Positions 16,103-22,973 are shown, counted from the stretch's first letter. The stretch is 32,435 bases of DNA from Streptomyces sp. LS1784 (GCF_020103755.1 NZ_JAHSQD010000032.1:1-32435), one strand, 5' to 3'. Translations and numbers: made by a program. The notes: a model not told the origin generated them from the sequence alone.

Positions 16103-16128
16103 CAATGACAGCCCGTTCGACGGGCCGA
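16103..16128 (+). repeat. 26-base dispersed repeat, copy B
   Basis: Starts CAATGACAGCCCGTTCGA and matches 14232-14257 with three C/T differences. It lies directly before the truncated 2OG-oxygenase-like fragment. Confidence 0.5.
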
Positions 16129-16553
16129 TGCCGATGCTGCGCCGTTCGGCGCAGGCACTGCCGACGGACGCCAGGCGCACGGCGGGGCTCGACACGCTCG
16201 CGCGCGACTGCGCGGACCGGCTCCGCGCGATCGCCGCACGACAGCCGCGTGCCGCGGACGACTGGTCGATCGCCTGGACCGGTTGCGGCTGCGAACTGTG
16301 CGCCACCCTGGAGACGTTCCTTGGTTCCCGCTCACGACAAGTCCTTGAATGGCCGCTGGCGAAGGACGGACGCCGGCACGTGCACACCAAAATCGACTCG
16401 GCCGGGCTCCCGGTACACCACCAGACCAGGCGGCAGGGACGCCCGTACACCCTCGTGCTGACCAAGACCGAGCAGCTGTTCATCCGTGAGCAGAGCGCCC
16501 GCGGCCAGGCCGAAGCGGACCTGACCTGGCTGACCTCGGCCTGGAACGCGTAG
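16128..16553 (+). pseudogene. C-terminal domain of a large 2OG-Fe(II) oxygenase-like protein, 5'-truncated
   Basis: The frame ending at 16553 encodes a domain found at the end of large actinobacterial proteins annotated as 2OG-Fe(II) oxygenases. The anchors are DDWSIAWTGCGCELCATLET, WPLAKDGRRHVHTKIDSAGL, VHHQTRRQGRPYTLVLTKTE and LTWLTSAWNA. The paired cysteines GCGCELC and the HVH...H residues may bind metal. Full-length relatives are several hundred residues longer, so the body is missing. In-frame ATGs at 16128 and 16134 could start a product of about 140 residues, but no ribosome site precedes them. The deletion point coincides with a 26-base repeat. Confidence 0.65.
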
Positions 16554-16593
16554 TGCTCCAGAGCTGCTTGCCGCTGCCTTTCTCGGTCGGGTC

Positions 16594-16618
16594 GCCCAGC
16601 CGGCGAGCCGGCCTGGGC
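16594..16618 (+). terminator. Imperfect hairpin
   Basis: GCCCAGCCGGC (16594-16604) pairs with GCCGGCCTGGGC (16607-16618), leaving one bulged C and a very short loop. It lies 40 bases after the oxygenase relic and before the endonuclease gene. Confidence 0.45.
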
Positions 16619-16708
16619 GGGCGCTGGCCGCGAGATTGCGCGCTACCTCACGAGCCCGTAGAGCCGCAAGCACTACCAGTGTCGGACTTTCGTGTCCGTG
16701 GTGCCTGA

Positions 16709-16714
16709 TAGCGT
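16709..16714 (+). promoter_or_regulatory. Candidate -10 element giving a leaderless start
   Basis: TAGCGT ends seven bases before the ATG at 16722, which fits the TANNNT spacing of leaderless actinobacterial promoters. No good -35 is visible. It argues for the ATG over the in-frame GTG at 16692. Confidence 0.35.
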
Positions 16715-16721
16715 GCCGGGC

Positions 16722-18080
16722 ATGCCGCACCGCGCCACTCCGCGCCGCACGGGCCACCTTGTGCCCCTGGCCGTCGCCGATGCCCTGTGGGCCGAGTTGA
16801 TGGCCGACAGTGTGTTCCCGGCCACTGGGCAAGCGTTCACCGGCTTCCCTGCCGATCCGCGGGTGGGGTACGTGCTGCTTGGCGCGCGTGCGGTGCCGAC
16901 GGTGAAGGGAGCCGGCGGCCGGTGGCACGTTCAAGAGGCCGATGTACGCCGGGCGGCCGAGGAACTGCGTGCGGTCAAGGTGAGCGGGGTCGGCCTGGTC
17001 CGTGTCGCTCCTTTCCGCGGGTCACTGAAAGCGGGGCAGGGGGACGGGCCGGCACTGCGGTGGCGTCAGCGCCTGGGCCAGGAATGGGCCCGATCCCGCG
17101 TCGATGCCACCCCTGGGCGCTTGCTGCGCGACAGCGACCATCTGCCGCATCTGGCGGGGATCGACTGGCGCCGGTCTCTGAGGGAGCGGACCGGAGCGGG
17201 GGCAGGGGACACGTGGTGGCTGCCTCGCACGCTGGTGAAGGTGCTGGACGTGGCCGAGCACGCCGAGCAGCGGTGGTTGCCGGCCGCGCGGACCTGCCAG
17301 AGGTGCGGCTCCGTGGCGGATCGGCCCGAGCAGTGGCGGGTCCCGGCCGGCAGCAGCTGGCAGACGATCTGCCCCGACTGCCGCACAACCGCGCTGCGCC
17401 CGTACAACGGAGAGCTGGAAGGCCACGTCTACTCGGTGTTCAGCAAGAAGCGCGCCAAGCTGGAGGTGTCCGGCTGGAGGTGCGCCGTCTGCCGACAGGC
17501 ACCTGCCTTCGCGGTCGACCACTGCCACGAGCACGGCTACGTCCGCGCACCCGTCTGCCAGTCCTGCAACACGCGGGAACGGCCGAACTACCTCTACGAC
17601 AACGACGTATACGTCACCAGCCGCTACACGTCCCTCTTCCACACCCACGCCGAGGACTGGCTGCGGCACTGGCACCGCTGCCCCGGCTGCCGCGCCCGCA
17701 CCACGCTGCCATTGCCACACCTGGCGGCACTGACCGCACTCCTGGTCGGCGAACCGCTGCGCCCGACCCACCGCGCCCCTCGCAGCTCCCGCGGGCGTAA
17801 GCCTTGCGGTGAACTGCGCGCCTCCTGGACGGGCAGTCACAACGCGCCCCGCTCCTGCATGATCACCCTGAGTGTGGACTACTGTCCCAGCGGGGAGCAC
17901 CGCGTCCTGGCGCAAGTCCCCTACCGCGAAGCCGTCGACCGATTCCGCACCTGGCTGGCCGAGACAGCCCCGCCGGTGGCCGCTGCCGCGGGGCCCGGCC
18001 GCCATGACACCGTCCCCACGCAGTTCCGGCCCGTCGTTCCGGACACCAGCAGCGAGGGCCTGACGCTGTTCGGAGCGTAG
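16722..18080 (+). CDS. Zinc-rich protein with a recombination endonuclease VII domain
   Basis: Product of 452 residues. Residues about 192-220 form a four-Cys zinc ribbon (CQRCG ... CPDCR). Residues about 252-290 carry the endonuclease VII/HNH-like core, CAVC ... FAVDHCHEHGYVRAPVCQSC followed by N. This includes the DHCH metal/catalytic site and two zinc-knuckle cysteine pairs typical of Endonuclease_VII (phage T4 gp49 family). A further CPGC pair follows near residue 336. The N-terminal 190 residues and the C-terminal 110 (ITLSVDYCPSGEHRV...) match no family I know. The nuclease probably cuts branched or nicked DNA. It stands alone, not in a phage gene set, so defence, mobile-element or unknown roles are open. 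Confidence 0.78.
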   Translation: MPHRATPRRTGHLVPLAVADALWAELMADSVFPATGQAFTGFPADPRVGYVLLGARAVPTVKGAGGRWHVQEADVRRAAEELRAVKVSGVGLVRVAPFRGSLKAGQGDGPALRWRQRLGQEWARSRVDATPGRLLRDSDHLPHLAGIDWRRSLRERTGAGAGDTWWLPRTLVKVLDVAEHAEQRWLPAARTCQRCGSVADRPEQWRVPAGSSWQTICPDCRTTALRPYNGELEGHVYSVFSKKRAKLEVSGWRCAVCRQAPAFAVDHCHEHGYVRAPVCQSCNTRERPNYLYDNDVYVTSRYTSLFHTHAEDWLRHWHRCPGCRARTTLPLPHLAALTALLVGEPLRPTHRAPRSSRGRKPCGELRASWTGSHNAPRSCMITLSVDYCPSGEHRVLAQVPYREAVDRFRTWLAETAPPVAAAAGPGRHDTVPTQFRPVVPDTSSEGLTLFGA

Positions 18081-18522
18081 TCGGGGGTCGATCAGGAATT
18101 GGGCTCTGTCCCGTAATCGGTGGTAGCGCTGTGTGGTGATCACTGGAGGAGGGCGCGCTGGCGGCCCCGAAAGGTCAAGCAGTGGTCAACTCCGGTCCCC
18201 GGAAACGCCGGAGAAGTGGGAAGCCGGCCGGGTCGACTTCCCGCTCCTCCGCCCGCCGCCGGTTCGCCGTCCAGCCGCCCTCGTCATCCAGGGACCCGTT
18301 GCCCGCATCGGCAAGCTCGGCGTCTGCGACCTCAGCATCCACGCGGCCGCGCGCACCGCGACCTCCTCGACACGGATCCCGGCCGGCCCACGCAGACCCT
18401 GCCGGGCGTTCCCGGTGCGCGTCGAACCGGGCGGAAGCGGATAGCCGGCCAGGGACGCCGGCACGGCACCCGGTGGCCCCGCGGCTCGCCGGCGTCGGCC
18501 GATCGTCACCGGCGCCCTTCCG
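18081..18522. other. Gene-free stretch after the endonuclease gene
   Basis: About 440 bases with coding-like composition in several frames but no recognisable protein. GGGCTCTGTCCCGTAATCGG at 18101-18120 looks like the kind of terminus seen on streptomycete IS elements, but no matching inverted end was found, so it is only noted. A plus frame from 18133 (TGGGAAGCCGGCCGGGTCGA region) has no start with a ribosome site. Confidence 0.3.
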
Positions 18523-18734
18523 TCACGTCGCGGTCGGAGTCTCGGCGGAGATGTCGACGCCGACCTCGCGCACCGCTTCGACCACCGTGGGGTTCACGGC
18601 GTCGGCCGGGACGGATCCGGCGGAGAGGGCCTGGACCCGGCCGCGCCGAGGCGGGTGAGGAAGGCGGCGACCATCCGGGACCGGCCGGCGTGGTGGGCGC
18701 AGACGGACAGCACGGACGGGACGGCGGGCGCTCC
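18523..18734 (-). pseudogene. Arsenate reductase (low-molecular-weight phosphatase fold), frameshifted and truncated
   Basis: The minus strand reads AVPSVLSVCAHHAGRSRMVA then AFLTRLG. After a slip near 18630 it continues QALSAGSVPADAVNPTVVEA then VREVGVDISAETPTAT and stops at 18523. This is the N-terminal half of thioredoxin-type arsenate reductase: the CX5R phosphate loop (CAHHAGRS) and the SAGS.PAD.VNP..VEAM.E.GiDis.E.P run are family signatures. The second half with its redox cysteines is gone, there is one frameshift, and the start codon is missing where the piece abuts the P450 stop. Clearly a dead arsC-like gene cut by the boundary of the biosynthetic region. Confidence 0.8.
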
Positions 18735-18735
18735 G

Positions 18736-19926
18736 TCAGTTCTGGAAGGAAACCGGAAGGCTGGCGTAGCCGCGGAAGGTGAGGCGGTCGCGGCGCACTG
18801 CCGTGCCGGTGCGCTGCATGGCGGGCAGGCGCTTCAGTAGCAGCGGGAGTGCCAGTCGCGCCTCCGTACGGGCCAGCGCCGAGCCGAGGCAGTAGTGCGC
18901 GCCGGCGCCGAAGGAGAGTGACTGCGGGGAGTCCCGGAACGGGTCGAACCGGTTCGGATCGGCGAAGTGTGCCGGATCGTGGTTCCCCGCCCCGAGGAAC
19001 AGGAGAATGTGGCTGCCCTTCTCGATCGTGCCGATGCCGTCGATCTCGATCGTCTCGGGTGCCCACCGGCTGGTGAGTTGCAGGGGCGCGTCGAAGCGCG
19101 AGATCTCTTCGACGTACCGGTCGGCCAGGTCCGGGTCCGTCCGCAGCCGGGCGGCGAGGTCGGGGTGGTCCAGCAGGGCACCCAGGCCGTTGCCGAGGAG
19201 GTTGGCGGAGGTCTCGAAGCCCGCCAGCAGCAGGAACACGAGGTTCACGACGAGTTCGCGGGTGGACAGTTCGCCGTTGTCGCGGTCATGTGCCAGCACC
19301 AGCGTGGTGATCAGGTCCTCGCGGGGTTCGGTGCGTCGGAGCCGGGTCAGCTCGGTGACGTAATCTTCCAGTTCGAGGGCCGCGCGGTCGGCCGTGGTGG
19401 TCGGGCCGGCGGGCCGGAACGGTTCGAGGACCGCGGTCGTCTCCTGCGCCCGCTCGCGCAGCCACTGGTGCTCGCCGGCCGGGACGCCGAGCAGTGTGCC
19501 GATGATCCGGATCGTCAGCGGGTAGGCGAACTCGGCCATGAGGTCGACGGCTTCGCCGTTGCGGCCGAGTTGGGCCACGTGGTCGGCGAGGGCGGTCGCC
19601 TCTGTGGTGACGACCTCCTGCAGCCGGTCGGTCCTGCGGGGTGAGAAGGCGTCCGCGGCGAGCCGCCGGACGCGGGCGTGGTCGGGTCCGTTGGCCTTCA
19701 TCATGGAGTTCGCGATGAGGTGTGAGGCGGCGCCGTCCGGCCGGCCCCGGACCTCCAGGCGCGGGTCCCGCAGCAGTGCGTTGACGGCGTTGTAGCCGGT
19801 GGCCGCGTAGAAGTCCGGTCGCAGGCGCACCACGGGCCCGTGGGCGTGGAGAGCGGCGTACGCGGGATAGGGGTCTTGGCGGCCGGCGGGTGACGCCAGG
19901 TACTGATATGCCTCGCCGAGCAGCAT
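18736..19926 (-). CDS. Cytochrome P450 (bacterial class I), last gene of the peptide/prenyl unit
   Basis: Soluble heme monooxygenase of 396 residues. The ATG at 19926 (MLLGEAYQYL) is preferred because GAGGA stands eight bases upstream. A GTG five codons earlier overlaps that site. Visible motifs are the I-helix LLLAGFETSANLL with the oxygen-activating AGFET (235-239), the K-helix EEISR (ExxR, about 274-277) and the heme loop FGAGAHYCLG with Cys near 346. PDHARVRRL is the C-helix. It begins 63 bases after the DUF2332 stop in the same direction. No ferredoxin or reductase is nearby, so redox partners would come from elsewhere. In context it may oxidise or cross-link the aromatic tail of the peptide encoded upstream (inference). 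It could instead oxidise a terpenoid. Confidence 0.9.
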   Translation of the reverse strand: MLLGEAYQYLASPAGRQDPYPAYAALHAHGPVVRLRPDFYAATGYNAVNALLRDPRLEVRGRPDGAASHLIANSMMKANGPDHARVRRLAADAFSPRRTDRLQEVVTTEATALADHVAQLGRNGEAVDLMAEFAYPLTIRIIGTLLGVPAGEHQWLRERAQETTAVLEPFRPAGPTTTADRAALELEDYVTELTRLRRTEPREDLITTLVLAHDRDNGELSTRELVVNLVFLLLAGFETSANLLGNGLGALLDHPDLAARLRTDPDLADRYVEEISRFDAPLQLTSRWAPETIEIDGIGTIEKGSHILLFLGAGNHDPAHFADPNRFDPFRDSPQSLSFGAGAHYCLGSALARTEARLALPLLLKRLPAMQRTGTAVRRDRLTFRGYASLPVSFQN

Positions 19927-19989
19927 GCCGGGATTCCTCACGTAGAGAACGAGCCGCTGGGTCGGCGGCGTGTCGGGAGCGCTCCGAGC

Positions 19990-20952
19990 TCAGGAGTACT
20001 GGATCAGCTGGAGCCGTGGTGGCATCGTCCAGTCGTGGGGTTCGAAGGCGATGCGGGTGAGCGGCAGGGTGGCGGCGGCGTCGGTCATGATCTGTTCCAG
20101 GGCGTCCTGTTGGCCGGGTTCGAGGAATCCCCAGAACAGGCTGTGCCAGACCACGGTGCGCACCGACGGATCGGCCGGCGTGGCCAGCTCGCGCCGCAGC
20201 CACCCGACCGCGTCCGCCTGTTCCACCCGGACCGGGGTGCGGGCGGCGAGGTCAAGCGCGTCGTCGAGGGCGGCTCGCAGGAAGGTGTGTTCGAAGGGCA
20301 GGTAGCTCCGTACGGTCTGCGCGTCGGCCGGATCGGCGGGGTCGCGGGGGTGCAGGTCGCAGCCGGCGCGCGCCACGATGGCGATGCTGCCGGGATCCGG
20401 GCCGTGGGCGGGCAACCGGACCGGTGAGGTGGGGTCGCCCCACTCCCAGCCGGGCCCGAACCACCGGTAGTGGTCGATCAGCAGGTTGAGCCCGGTGCAG
20501 GCGCCGAGTTCGAGCAGTCGGATCCGCGGGGCCCGCAGCAGTGCGAGGCCGTGCAGCAGCGTTGCGGCACGGACGGGCTCGTGCTGCTGCACCGGGTTGT
20601 CCAGCGCAGTGGCGATCTCGGCGGGGTGGTCGGCGATCGCCGTGACGAAGAGCTCCCACGACCGGTCGGTGCCGCGCGGTTCGAGTCCGTCCGTCGCGCT
20701 CGACTCGGCCAGGTGTGCGGTCAGCCGGGGAAGCCGCCCGGCGGTCAGCAGGCCCTGGACCCCGGCCATGGCCCGGATGGTGAACAGGGGTGCGCCGGCC
20801 TGGGGGTGCTGTCCGATCAGGCGGGTCACCGGCCCGCCGTGCTCGACGTCGTCGGCGAGTCTGGCCAGCAGTCCCGATGCGAAGGGAGCGGCCCCGGCGG
20901 ACCGTGCGGCCATCGACCGCAGCAGCTCCGGACGGTCGATCAATTCGTTCAC
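19990..20952 (-). CDS. DUF2332 family protein, methyltransferase-like fold
   Basis: Product of 320 residues matching DUF2332. The GTG at 20952 overlaps the stop of the polyprenyl synthetase gene (GTGA), giving translational coupling. The central LLELGACTGLNLLID (about 146-160) resembles motif I of Rossmann-fold SAM methyltransferases. VRTVVWHSLFWGFL further on occupies the place of a later strand and its loop. The N-terminus (PFASGLLARLADDVE) is the usual helical DUF2332 lead-in. The biochemical role of the family is not established to my knowledge, and methyl transfer is an inference from the glycine loop. Its place between a prenyl-synthetase-like gene and a P450 suggests a tailoring step. 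Confidence 0.8.
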   Translation of the reverse strand: MNELIDRPELLRSMAARSAGAAPFASGLLARLADDVEHGGPVTRLIGQHPQAGAPLFTIRAMAGVQGLLTAGRLPRLTAHLAESSATDGLEPRGTDRSWELFVTAIADHPAEIATALDNPVQQHEPVRAATLLHGLALLRAPRIRLLELGACTGLNLLIDHYRWFGPGWEWGDPTSPVRLPAHGPDPGSIAIVARAGCDLHPRDPADPADAQTVRSYLPFEHTFLRAALDDALDLAARTPVRVEQADAVGWLRRELATPADPSVRTVVWHSLFWGFLEPGQQDALEQIMTDAAATLPLTRIAFEPHDWTMPPRLQLIQYS

Positions 20953-21950
20953 GCGGAAACTCCGTTCGGCACCGCTTGGGCAGAGGTGTGGATCACGCCG
21001 TGCAGCAGCTCCCGGTACGTGCCGTCCGGAGCGAGTCGGTCGAGCACCGCGCAGCAGTGCTGCCGCAGCGACTCGACCCGGCGCCCGTAGCCGTCGAGGA
21101 CGGACGGGTCCCGCAGGGCGGCTCGCAGTTCCGCGCGGGCGCCCGGATCGGTGCCGACCCGGGCACGCAGGCGCAGCAGGTGCTCCCGGTGCGCGGGTGC
21201 GGCGACTTCGAGCGCGTGGGCCAGTAGGAGGGTGCGGGTGCCGTTGGCCAGATCCTCGAACTCCTGTGCCGGGCTGGGAACTCCGTCGTTGCCGAGCTGT
21301 CGCAGGACGCCGAAGAGCTCGCCGAAGGTCCGCCAGGACCGCACGGTTTCGGGCCGGTCCGTGGCGAGCCTGGCCGCCATCGCCGCGTCGCGGCCGTAGG
21401 CGGCGCCGCTCTTGCCCCGGTAGCAGGCCATGACGGACCGCCACGTGACGGCGTCGTCCGCCGGCTCGGCGATGTCGGCCAACTGGCCCTCCAGCGCGTC
21501 CAGCGCGGTGCGGACCAGTTCCTGCTCCCAGGCGAGGCGGATGTCCGGGGCTGTGGAGTGCCGGTCGATCACCCAGTGGGGGAGTGTGCTCCCGCAGGCC
21601 ACGGCTGCCAGGGTGGTGCGCGCCAGTTCGGACCTGCCCCGAGGTGCGGCCGGGCCCTGTCCGTCGGCGAGGTCGTCGAGGGCTTCGGCCCCCGCCCACC
21701 ACAGCCGGGAGACCGCACACACCGTGGCCGCCGGCCGGGGCTCGCCGGTGAGCGTTCCGAGAACGGCCATGCCCAGGAGGCGGAAGGGACTTCGGCTGCC
21801 GCCGTCCGCTGCCAGCAGGCCGGCGGCCGCGTCCGCCAGGCCCGGGTGGTCGCGGCGCAGGTCCTCCAGCACCACGGCGATCTCCGTGCCCACGGCTGCG
21901 AACCAGTCGGGGGGAACCGTCAGCGGTTCGGCAGTCTCGGTGGGATTCAT
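20949..21950 (-). CDS. Polyprenyl-synthetase-like protein, resembling ComQ prenyltransferases
   Basis: All-helical isoprenoid-synthase-like protein of 333 residues. The ATG at 21950 follows AAGGAC at seven bases. The first aspartate motif is intact: WWAGAEALDDLADGQ, DDxxD at 92-96. CYRGKSGAAYG (Lys180) matches the KTG-type diphosphate-binding segment. At the second aspartate motif the usual DDxxD is replaced by RQLGNDGVPSPAQEFEDLA (about 217-235), followed by NGTRTL, which matches the GK.TLP position. Loss of the second DDxxD to an ND form is seen in ComQ-type enzymes, which prenylate a small peptide rather than extend a chain. A 51-residue peptide gene lies directly upstream. Alternatives are a degenerate polyprenyl synthase or a class I cyclase-like enzyme. 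Confidence 0.75.
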   Translation of the reverse strand: MNPTETAEPLTVPPDWFAAVGTEIAVVLEDLRRDHPGLADAAAGLLAADGGSRSPFRLLGMAVLGTLTGEPRPAATVCAVSRLWWAGAEALDDLADGQGPAAPRGRSELARTTLAAVACGSTLPHWVIDRHSTAPDIRLAWEQELVRTALDALEGQLADIAEPADDAVTWRSVMACYRGKSGAAYGRDAAMAARLATDRPETVRSWRTFGELFGVLRQLGNDGVPSPAQEFEDLANGTRTLLLAHALEVAAPAHREHLLRLRARVGTDPGARAELRAALRDPSVLDGYGRRVESLRQHCCAVLDRLAPDGTYRELLHGVIHTSAQAVPNGVSA

Positions 21951-22014
21951 CGATGTGTCCTTGTGGTCGGGCCCGCCGGCGCTCCGGCGGCCGTTCGCGG
22001 TGCGGGGGAGGGGG

Positions 22015-22052
22015 CCCGCACTCGCCCGGGGGACGCGCCGGGCGAGTGCGGG
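22015..22052 (-). terminator. Hairpin between peptide gene and polyprenyl synthetase (attenuator candidate)
   Basis: 15-bp perfect stem CCCGCACTCGCCCGG (22015-22029) / CCGGGCGAGTGCGGG (22038-22052), 8-base loop. It lies 13 bases after the peptide stop and 65 bases before the next start. Such leaky hairpins let a small peptide be expressed in excess over its processing enzymes. Confidence 0.7.
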
Positions 22053-22064
22053 CAGGGACGCCGA

Positions 22065-22220
22065 TCAGCAGTAGGTGTAGAACCCCTCTATCACGGTAAC
22101 GGTCCGCTGGTCCGCGCAGGATGACGGCGTGCTCGGGTCGGTGGGCTGCTCGCCCTCCAGCAGGCGCTCCGCCGCCTCGATCACGGCGAAGGTGTCCTCG
22201 GCAAGCATGTTCTGCGACAA
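22065..22220 (-). CDS. Candidate ribosomal peptide precursor, 51 residues, ends in GFYTYC
   Basis: Short gene easily missed because it starts with TTG. TTG at 22220 has an excellent ribosome site (AGAGGAG) seven bases upstream. The in-frame ATG at 22208 would be 19 bases away. The product has an acidic helical N-terminus (NMLAEDTFAVIEAAERLLEG), a Pro/Ser/Thr hinge (EQPTDPSTPSS) and a C-terminal part with Cys35 and Cys51 around ADQRTVTVIEGFYTY. Leader, hinge and a short aromatic core form a layout typical of RiPP precursors. The hairpin and three enzyme genes downstream (ComQ-like, DUF2332, P450) follow in the same direction. Modification could be prenylation of Cys51 or Tyr, P450 ring closure between Tyr/Phe residues, or a disulfide. 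All are inference. No protease or exporter gene is adjacent. Confidence 0.7.
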   Translation of the reverse strand: MSQNMLAEDTFAVIEAAERLLEGEQPTDPSTPSSCADQRTVTVIEGFYTYC

Positions 22221-22603
22221 CGCAGTTCTCCTCTCGGGGAAAGTGGACCGCCGGCCTGCCGCCGGATGCGGGTCGCGCCGGAGGTCCGAACTGGCCGTGA
22301 CGCTACGGCAGCGGGAGCCGGGACAGTTGTGCGTCCGTGCACGGGAAATGTCCCAGAAGAGAAACTGAACTGACGATCTATCGGTCGATCGGCCCGAGGC
22401 GGGAGGTGAGTTGACCGGATACTCGGAGGCGTCGGCTTCGCGGGGAATGGATGGGCGAAACGCTGGTCGGGCGCGAGCACGACGTGAGGTGGCTCGGCGG
22501 GCTCCTGGTCGATCTCCAAGGCGCTGGCGGGGTATAGGTGCTGGGAGGCCAGGGAGGACCAGGGGGCGGTGGCTGCGCGCCGCCGGGCCGTCGGCCCGTT
22601 GGA
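22221..22603. other. Upstream region of the peptide unit
   Basis: About 380 bases. It holds the minus-strand promoter region of the peptide gene. A minus-strand TAGCGT at 22305-22300 could be a -10, but without a convincing -35. An imperfect dyad CGATCTATCGGTCGATCG at 22374-22391 may be an operator. It also contains a short plus-strand regulator remnant at 22451-22537. Confidence 0.35.
22451..22537 (+). pseudogene. N-terminal remnant of a LuxR-family (LAL-type) regulator
   Basis: ATG 22451 opens a 28-codon frame, GETLVGREHDVRWLGGLLVD then LQGAGGV, and stops with TAG at 22535-22537. 'LvGRe.E...L..LL..a..G.GGV' is how large ATP-binding LuxR regulators begin, immediately before the Walker A loop. 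After the stop the frame goes on VLGGQGGPGGGG, a poor Walker A. The rest of the regulator is absent. It probably was the pathway regulator of one of the adjacent biosynthetic units. Confidence 0.55.
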
Positions 22604-22909
22604 TCAGAGGCCGAAGCGGGTGCGGTGGGTGATGGGAATCAGGTCGGTGTACTCGGGGTGCTTGATCATCCAGTCGCGGATGAAGGGGCAGTAGGGCAGG
22701 ACGGCGAGCTGGTGCTCGCGGGCCGCGTCCAGGGCGGTGCGGGCCAGCCGGCTGCCGAGTCCGCGGCCCTCGAAACGGGGGTCGATTCCGGTGTGGATGA
22801 AGGCGATCTCGTTGCCGGAGCGGTGGTACTCGGCGAAGCCGGCGAGTTCGCCGTCGTCGTGGATCTCGAACCGGGACTTCGCGGTGTTGTCGGTGACGGA
22901 CTGTTCCAT
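22604..22909 (-). CDS. Small GNAT-type N-acetyltransferase (YjdJ-like)
   Basis: 101-residue acetyltransferase of the short GCN5-related group (Acetyltransf_CG). It begins RFEIHDDGELAGFAEYHRSG and carries IAFIHTGIDPRFEGRGLGSR, whose GRGLGS loop binds acetyl-CoA. It ends with PFIRDWMIKHPEYTDLI, also typical. The ATG has a very strong ribosome site (GAGGAGGAA) six bases upstream. Members of this group acetylate small amines or protein side chains; the substrate is unknown. It lies between the two biosynthetic units, reads the same way and has its own upstream A/T-rich region. It is more likely a bystander than a pathway enzyme. Confidence 0.88.
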   Translation of the reverse strand: MEQSVTDNTAKSRFEIHDDGELAGFAEYHRSGNEIAFIHTGIDPRFEGRGLGSRLARTALDAAREHQLAVLPYCPFIRDWMIKHPEYTDLIPITHRTRFGL

Positions 22910-22959
22910 GATTTCCTCCTCGGGTACGGCCGATCGCGGGGTCGTACCCTCGAATTATG

Positions 22960-22973
22960 GTTCAATGCTCAAC
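22960..22973. promoter_or_regulatory. A/T-rich dyad upstream of the GNAT gene
   Basis: GTTCAATGCTCAAC is an imperfect inverted repeat inside an unusually A/T-rich 40-base patch (22950-22990) that must hold the GNAT promoter. CATAAT is a possible -10 on the minus strand at 22958-22953. The dyad would overlap its -35 and could bind a small HTH repressor. Confidence 0.35.

Noticed and set aside
15258-16553. One long 431-codon frame joining the GlxA region to the oxygenase fragment
   Set aside because: The first two thirds are the GlxA gene in a shifted frame. Only the part after about 16128 has family sequence.
18101-18120. Possible IS terminus
   Set aside because: Resembles remembered IS ends, but no partner inverted repeat or transposase was found nearby.
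22129-22368. 79-codon plus-strand frame over the peptide gene
   Set aside because: No ribosome site and no familiar sequence. The minus-strand peptide has a strong ribosome site and a conserved-looking operon context.
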